64,000 bases of DNA from Harmonia axyridis. Lineage: Eukaryota; Arthropoda; Insecta; Coleoptera; Coccinellidae. The notes beneath the pieces were generated by a model, which made no database searches, was not told where the DNA came from, and worked only from the letters and a program-made list of their open reading frames with translations. The position numbers and the translations under genes are program-made. The stretch covers positions 30,728,501 through 30,792,500 of the forward strand of contig NC_059501.1 of the NCBI RefSeq assembly GCF_914767665.1. Direction: 5' to 3'. Below, one piece after another: positions 57,116 to 64,000 of the stretch (position 1 is the first letter of the stretch; every line of letters begins with the position of its first letter).

Positions 57116-59397
57116 CATGGGCGCCCGCAGGGGGGGGGGCAGGGGGGCCATGGTCCCCCCTGAGATTTTGATTACCTCATTTTTCAGCACAACACCCTCA
57201 ATATTACTTTCTCAATCCAAAGGGCAAAGAAAAGAGGAAAGTAATGGATTCATAACAATTTTCCAGTTTTCAATGGAATTACTATAAATACATCCATAAT
57301 ATACTATATACATATCCATAATCGGCAGAGGTATTTTTTTAATTGAAAACTTTTTCAGACGCGTTGAGCACTTCTTGGGTGAAGAAAAATCGTGGAACCG
57401 AACGCAATCCATGCGTGTCAATTTAAAAAAAAAAAAACATCTTATATAGACTCTCCTATTGTCTTCAATAGATAAAGGTAAGAAAAAAAGTATTGGAGAA
57501 AATAGAAAAAAAATTACAGATTATAAAAACAATAGTTTTTTGCGGAACTCAAGATATGCCTATACGAGAGAGCAACAAGAACTCTGGAAATTTAAGTGAT
57601 TTTCTGAAATTCAGAGTAGACGTTGGAGATAAAGATTTAGAGATCCATTCATTCAACGCAGCTGGTTTGAATTTGGACAAACTTGTAGCACAAGGTTATG
57701 ATGGAGGCTCAACAATGGCTGGTGAAATTCTCAGGGTTCAAAATATCATAAGAGACAAGTAAAAGAAAGCAATTTATTTCCGTTGTGCCTCCACTAGGTT
57801 GAATTTAGTAATAAATGACATCAGTAAAATAACTGAGATTCGTAATAGCATTGGCACCGGTAATGACATTATAGTCTTTTTTCGAGAGAGTACCTTAAGA
57901 AGAAATCTGATTCCAAATATTCCTTTGTTTTGTGAAACTCTTTGGTCAGCTGAATATAAATCTTTGCGGGTTTTCGCTGAACACTTCAATAATATATTCA
58001 AAACTCTATAGAACTGCTATAAAATCTGTAGAAATCTCAATAAATTCTTCATCAACAAAAAGAGCTGCTCAGTTATGGGCTGCAATAAACTCTTTCACTT
58101 TTGTGATTTGTTTAATGGTAGCAAGTAAATATTAAAATATATTGGAACCAATAGCAAATACACTACGATGTGTTTCTATTAATTTTGTAGATTTTCACCG
58201 TCATAAATTTTATTATAGAAATATGTGGAAAACATCGTTCAGATGATGCATGCTTCACAGAAATTTTTTCCAAAGCATCAACTATTGCTCAGAGTCTCAA
58301 TATAGAGATTGGAAAACCACGAATTTACGGTAGACAAATATACAGATCTAATTATGAAGCAGATTCAGCTGAAGATTACTTCGAAAAATCTATATTCATC
58401 CCATATTTAGATCATTTGATTTCAGCCCTTGAAACGAGATTCTCGAAAGAACATGTAATGCTTTTTTCTTTCTTCAATTTTTTGCCAAAGAATTCAAAAT
58501 TACTAGATATTGAAAATTTCGCATCTAAGGTCGGCAATATGTATAACATTGAAAATTTAGAAAGTGAATTGAACATTTGGAATGAGTATTTATTTAAATC
58601 ACAAATGGTTGAAAACATAAAAATTGAAGATCTTATCGGACAATGTAAATTTTCTCCAGCTATCGAAGAATGCCTTATTCTTCTCCTTACATTTCCATGT
58701 ACTACTCGTGCTATAGAGCGTAGTTTCAGCGCAGAATTAAATTTTAGATCAGAATAAAATATGCCTACTCTGTTGTATAGCGATTAAGTATTTTGCCTTC
58801 AGAATTAATATTGTTTTTATGAGTTCTTTTTTGCAATTTATGATTTGTTAATTTTTATAATATACTTGTTTGTTGTTTTTACATTCTAGAGCAATTATGT
58901 GCTATTTTGAATCATATTTTAGTATCATGTTTTAAACTCCATTGTTTGCGTCATTCACTGTATATTTCAAGATTTATTATTATTCTTTTATTATTTTTAT
59001 GAACATTGTTTTATCGAGCATATATGTATATATTCTTTATTTCGTTATTACTCGTTGTTTTTTCTTTATTTGTCAGCAATTATAATAATTATTTCATTTC
59101 GTTCTCCATATTTTTATATTTATTTTTTTGTAAATTGTTCCATTGAATGTGACTCTTTTTGAAAAGAGTTACCGTATTATTTTACATCACCCTATGTTGT
59201 TGATGTTTAAAAGAATGTTGAAGTGGAAAACTTCATAATTTTTATTTTGCACACTCTTCCCCCACTTATGAATATAAATACAGAAATAGAAAGAAACGGA
59301 ATACTAATATCTCTTACGACAATCATGAACGCCATATCAATTTTCAATAATTTTCATTTTTTGCCCCCCCTGAGAAAAATTTCTGCGGGCGCCCATG
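57116..59397 (+). mobile_element. hAT transposon (2.28 kb) inside the MULE intron
   Basis: Inverted ends CATGGGCGCCCGCAG are exact over 15 bp (57116-57130, 59383-59397), and both continue into G-rich runs. The flanks CTTACAAA (57108-57115) and CTTACAGT (59398-59405) agree at 6 of 8 positions, the hAT duplication length. The element lies between the MULE donor and the acceptor that overlaps the right duplication. It contains a decayed hAT transposase in the same orientation. Confidence 0.85.
57493..58757 (+). pseudogene. hAT transposase (ZMYM1-like group)
   Basis: Broken frames give FCGTQDMPIRESNKNSGN, then FLKFRVDVGDKDLEIH, VAQGYDGGSTMAGE (the QGYDG catalytic-region motif), LNLVINDI, LFCETLWSAEYKSL (pattern LC.TRWS), and near the end LILLLTFPCTTRAIERSFSA, the hAT dimerisation motif. 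This matches the domestication-prone ZMYM1/TTF-type hAT proteins common in insects. At least three frameshifts and stops (about 57762, 58013, 58130) disable it. Confidence 0.82.
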
Positions 59398-60433
59398 CTT
59401 ACAGTTACTATTTTCAAAACGATGAGAGGATCAAGATGTGGTCTCATTGCTATAGGATTAACGCAGGGATCAATACGAACATGGCTATTGAGAGTCTCAA
59501 TGAAGTTTTGAAACATAATTTAATGAATGGAAATTAGAATATACGTTATAGATATGAAGGCTGAAACAAAAATTTTTATTATAGAAAATTGTTGTAGGGT
59601 TGAGAAATTACTGGACACATTAGAAGATTTAATCAATGAAAAAATGTGGAAAAAATAATTGATACTGAAAGGGTGATGCTAATCAGTATAATTTTAGGGT
59701 GAACCGAGCAGCGCATTCTAAAGCTGAAAATGGAATTGTGGAAAATGTGATATATTTAGAGACAGGGATATTTAAAGTACCCTCATCTTCTTTAGATGAT
59801 AAATATTACATTGTTTCATATAATGAAATTTGTGAAGAAGACTGTAGGTCGTCATATTGTCATAAATGCAATATATGTATTAACAAATTATCATGTGAAT
59901 ATCCAGAGTTTTCGATAAAAACTGCCATGTGTGAGCATATACATGCAGTAGCTCTAAGAGAAAAGAGAAGCGGCGGAGGACTTTCAATGGATGACGACAA
60001 TAACTTATACATATGTGAGCCTTCAGCCACTAGAGCTGCTTATGAGTTATGAGATGGATGAAACAAATTTTTTTAAAGAAACAAGACACAACTCCGATGT
60101 TTCAGTAGATCCAATAGCTGATGTAAGTTCCAAAGACGATTCTATGCCTTTGGTTTTACATAATTTATTTGAGGTTGTATTAGAACAGGCAAGAATGAAA
60201 CTTGGTTTATTGGATGAAGTTTCTCTTCGCAAGATCGCGAAATTGATCGATGAAAGCTTGATGTCTTGTCGAGTACCAGTGCTAGTAGCAGTCGAAAAAG
60301 AAAAATAGAAAAACAGACATATTTTCCTACCAAGAAGTAGCTTGAATTTGCATGAAGGTATGTTATCTATAACATTATGCTTTATATGTAGTAGTAAATA
60401 TTTTACTAGCTTTAAGCTACAAATTTTATAATA

Positions 60434-61052
60434 CAGGGTGTTTCCTAAACATGCGGCAAAAATTCAGGGGGTTGTTCCTTGGACTATTCTAAGAATATTT
60501 TGTCCTTTGATGATTTTTGAAAAACCTATTTGTTTCGAAGATATAGGGGAAACAAAATTTCAGATAATAACATTTTATTATGAAAAATTACATGAAAATT
60601 CAACTCAACCTACAAAAACTGTTGAAAATGACCACCTCTAGCCATAAATGAAATGCATGTCAGTCATCTCGGTGTTTGTATAGCGATTCATAATAGTCAA
60701 AGATAAAATGTTAATTGCTAATACATCACAAAACGAATTCAAATGAAAACCGTGTTTAATCTGTATTCCTTTACCATCTGCACTTATCAATTTTTAGTCA
60801 AAAAACTGGCCGTTTTTAGTAATTGGAATGTTGTTAAACGAATTTAAAAATAAATTGTACCCACTTAGTAAACACAGTGCGGTACGCATTTTTATTTAAA
60901 CTATTATTAATTTTAAAAATATGAAAAATGTTGTTCGCCCTGTATCTTCGAAACAAAGAGGTTTTTCAAAAATCATCAAAGGACAAAATATTCTTAGAAT
61001 AGTCCAAGGAACAACCCCCTGAATTTTTGCCGCATGTTTAGGAAACACCCTG
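60434..61052. mobile_element. 619-bp MITE with ~117-bp TIRs (CAGGGTG family)
   Basis: Left end CAGGGTGTTTCCTAAACATG and right end CATGTTTAGGAAACACCCTG are exact inverse copies. The match continues for about 117 bp with only about three differences, so the copy is young. TA lies at both borders (60432-60433, 61053-61054). The 385-bp centre has no gene. The ORF at 60438-60641 lies largely within the left TIR and is not considered real. Confidence 0.88.
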
Positions 61053-61054
61053 TA

Positions 61055-64000
61055 TAATACAAAGAAATTTCAACTCATTCACTCAATATCTATTCATAAC
61101 ATCACATATTAACACTTATCAGTTGTATTGATATCAATTATCCGCACATCTTATAAATACTCGTAATTGATAATTCATATTCAATCCATTAAAAAAAAAT
61201 ATTTTTTTGGTTTTTTTTTTTCTAGCTAACTATCTTACATAATATGTCAATAAAATTGCGAAATGAATGTAATCCTCTCATTGTTGATGTTAGACATTGG
61301 TAAAAATTATAAGGAAATTGTCCCCTATTGGTGTAAATAACAGTCAACTTGAAGACATAGAGTATGAAGTTTTCGAAAAGGCTTCACAGCAAAAAGACAT
61401 CTAACCACCAGAACCTCATCATTACAAAAATCTGAGGAAAAAACATTCCTTCATTAATGATCAAAAATGGGACAGCATCCCCAAGCAATCTCAGATTACA
61501 TTCCATCTCCGTGATGAAGTTTTAGTCGCAGATATTTCCGGATGAAGCTATCTCCCATAATCGGAATAATGTCAATTCAGGTTTGTTATTGAAACCTACT
61601 GAACATATTGAGCGCGATAATCACCATGGTCTTCACAATTAACGAAAAAGCATTATTATAGCCAGAATCCGCAGATGACAATCTATTCTGTGAATAATTT
61701 TGCTATCTGATATTATTACGTCCATGATGAACGTCATTGTTATGCAAGATACGCACATAACAGTCCAAATGGTCGCAACAGGATAAATTTTGAATGATAA
61801 CGAATATTGCTGCTTACATAGCAATCCTCATGCGTGATTCCGAAAGTACACTGTGTTGTATAACCAGGCAATCTCGACCACCGTAATTGATATGAAATTG
61901 TTATTGGTTCACGTAAAGCAGCTCAACATTCGTTATTGCATGCAATCCTATGATAATTAGGTTACTGATTATGTGCAGAGGCATTGTTTGATTGAATGCA
62001 ATCATAGGTGGAGGGTAGTGATATATTATTGAGTGTATAATAGGAGACCTCGGTCGCTATGTGGTCTTCAGGGCGGATTCACGAAGTAGGTACGTAACAA
62101 GACAACCCTTTGTTCCATTGAAACGGTCAAGTTTATTGACACAAGAGAACATAGAGCCATGATTCTGCAGAACATGAATGAATTGCATAGATCACATCCA
62201 TCGATTGAAATGTTGACGTTGACGTATATGCATTTCCGACTCTGAATATATGTTTATGTAGTCTACAGAGTGTTTCATGATTAATGAATGCAGGACGACT
62301 TTGATAGTTGATCAATGCTGAAAATTATCTTAAGACTATTTATTTAAGGGATACAGCATGTTTCATGCATTTTAACAAAATATTTAATCGACCTAACACT
62401 TGAAAACTCTTGGAAAATTATATAATCAACATTTTCTTCAGAAAGGAATGTACGCTTATAAAGTACATTGAACACTTCACACTCTATCAAACAAATAAAA
62501 GTTGAAGCTGTTTCAACGGTTTGTTGACAAACATACCGACTGACTCTGAAGCAATAGTTGTTGCACTATGCTTTTAATATCGGAAAAACAAAATTGATAA
62601 TTTCACATTAATGCATGTTTATGTAATGTCAAGTTTTCGAGAAATTAAATTTTTAAATATTTAAGCTATGAGAATCAACCAATTTTGCTACCAAATTTGA
62701 TGCATATAGCCTCTATGATTTCCTAGAAAAACCCTGCGGCAACATTTATGCTTCAAGTGTCGTGGCTTGTCTATTTTTGTTATGTAAAATAGACACATAT
62801 GAATTATTCTGGTTGTATTTCTGGTACATTCTGATTATTCCAAATACAATGTTTGGCGAGACGTAGTCGACTCAAGCTAATTTCTCGAGGGGATTGCCTT
62901 CTTTCATTCTAAGATCACTGCTAGGCACTCAGTGACCTCTGCCAAAAACACCTTCCATTTCTATAGCAGGAGGATTTGCTTGAAGGAAATAAACTTTAAG
63001 CTTATAGCACACTCGGCGCTGCTTAGCACCAGTATTCGAACGTGAACTGACAATTTCATAGTGTTATGGGTGACTTTGCTGGACTAGCAAAGAGTCACTA
63101 TAAATGTATAAAAATCATAGTAAATAACCGCTTAAGTGAATTTCGAAATGTTTGAGCAACACAGATGAATATAATAAAATATTATTCTTGTTCTTTCAAA
63201 GGTTCCTCAAAATAACTCTCTGTATTAAAGATCTTCTTCCTTATAACAAACCTAGCAGAAATTTGAATTTTGTAGAAGGTGGTTCATGTGACCAGGTCAC
63301 TGGATTTTATAATTAGTTCTTTGAACAAAATTAAAAAATGGTCAATCAATATGATAGATGAAAATTTGTGGAAAACTAGTTTCAAAACTAACCTTTGAAA
63401 AATTTCGTTGAATATAATCTTATCCGAATGCATCTGTGAGATTTTGAATCCGAAATGATAACGTTGAAAATTCAACCGTAAATATAAATTTCAATAATAC
63501 AACGTTGAATCAACGTACGTGTGAACATTGGGCAATCTCAAGGTCAAGCATTGGTAGAGAAAGGGTTATTATGATGGTATTTTCCAGTGGCTTTGTGATG
63601 CCGTGTGAGTTTTCAAGTCAACGAGATATGTTGCAATGTCTTGAGAACATCTTCCATCTCCGATTTCTTGTTAGATCTTCATTTGTATTTCATTATCAAT
63701 AAAACAATATATTCCTAGTTTGTATAAGTTTTATTTCATGATATGCTTCTGAGGTAGTTAATTTTTCATCCCAATGTTTAGCAATAATTACTGTTCTACT
63801 ATTCAACGCCAAATTTTTTTTTCCTAGATCTTGATTGTGCAAGTTCAACTTGAAGATTTGATTGGTTATTATCTTCATCCTTGATTGTTTCCTACAAAAT
63901 ATTGAATAAATAAAAGGTAATTAAAAGCCTTATATTTTGCAGAATGATAAAAACAATTATTCCTCAAAATAAGCTAATGAAAGACGTGTTATTTCTTATA
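61055..64000. other. No gene recognised
   Basis: AT-rich with short random ORFs. A 12-bp hairpin GTGACTTTGCT/AGCAAAGAGTCAC lies at 63070-63098. A TGGCGAGACGTAGTCGACTC word near 62851 resembles the GAGTCGAGAAAGACTCGCC repeat word on the opposite strand. Confidence 0.35.

Larger units (their letters stand above)
56174..60308 (+). pseudogene. MULE-type transposase with SWIM zinc finger, interrupted by a hAT element
   Basis: Possible start MELTKTLPINSSNLTKDETY at 56174. From 56521 the catalytic region is clear: KKIICIDRTHGTN (first Asp), GFPVALLLSNRLDQTI, MTDDDVKYYNAWC (second Asp), LCTWHVIKNW, and KLKEEYFKHF...DDFLEYLQR. A GTAAGT donor follows at 57071. The gene resumes at 59405 after an ACTTACAG acceptor with YYFQNDERIKMWSHCYRI and INTNMAIESLNEVLKH. 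A SWIM-type finger (CHKCNICINKLSC, then MCEHIHAV) lies at about 59855-59950, and an acidic C-terminal tail in a shifted frame ends at 60308. Several stops and shifts separate the parts. MULE transposases cut and paste; the SWIM finger is thought to bind DNA or protein. Confidence 0.78.

Noticed and set aside
60438..60641. A 67-codon coding sequence
   Set aside because: It lies mostly in the TIR of a MITE and its inverse exists at the other end; openness comes from the repeat.
1..64000. CRISPR arrays, operons, ribosome-binding sites or prophage
   Set aside because: Nothing of this kind is visible; introns, low coding density and insect-type transposons show eukaryotic nuclear DNA.

Overview
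The window reads as AT-rich nuclear DNA of an insect, possibly a beetle (low certainty). Almost every protein-like segment I recognise belongs to insect-type transposable elements: mariner and Tc1-like elements, DUF4817-type transposases, a PHD-bearing CR1/Jockey-type retrotransposon, hAT, MULE-SWIM and Mutator/YqaJ elements. No host gene can be called with confidence; one possible host exon lies near 25.4-25.6 kb.

Layout. 1-8.2 kb: a degraded mariner, a tandem duplication, a 5'-truncated non-LTR retrotransposon end, an inside-out foldback with transposase fragments, and an RNase H remnant. 12.2-14.6 kb: a Tc1-like element with its terminal inverted repeats, split by a 934-bp non-coding LTR element. 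14.6-21.7 kb: a retroelement fragment, two large foldbacks ending in TA-CAGGG, a non-LTR 3' end, and a second mariner. 24-29.9 kb: a gag-like ORF behind a tRNA-Lys primer site, a deleted TIR element with one exon left, a 1.57-kb foldback, and a structured GC-rich segment with a hammerhead-like core. 31-39.6 kb: further foldbacks and dispersed repeats. 40.3-44.1 kb: a nearly complete CR1/Jockey-type element on the minus strand. 48-53.4 kb: a MITE, then a 4.1-kb TIR element with a spliced YqaJ nuclease gene. 56.2-60.3 kb: a MULE-SWIM gene interrupted by a hAT element at an intron acceptor. 60.4-61.1 kb: a young MITE.

The main discovery candidate is the element at 12863-13796, read on the minus strand. 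It has two ~248-bp LTRs, a 4-bp GTAC target duplication, a primer-binding site that fits tRNA-Trp, a polypurine tract and no coding capacity. Each LTR contains a hammerhead ribozyme with type III topology. The 5' LTR copy has an intact core; the 3' LTR copy has lost the essential G12. Each LTR also holds a tRNA-like segment with consensus A and B boxes. This is the architecture of a retrozyme, so far known to me in LTR form from plants, combined with an internal Pol III-type promoter. It predicts self-cleaved, circularised RNAs of about 687 nt from intact relatives.

A second theme is inverted-repeat architecture. At least six foldbacks or long-TIR elements are present, several starting with CAGGGT/CAGGGTG next to TA, and some carrying fragments of DUF4817/Tc1-like transposases that suggest what mobilised them.
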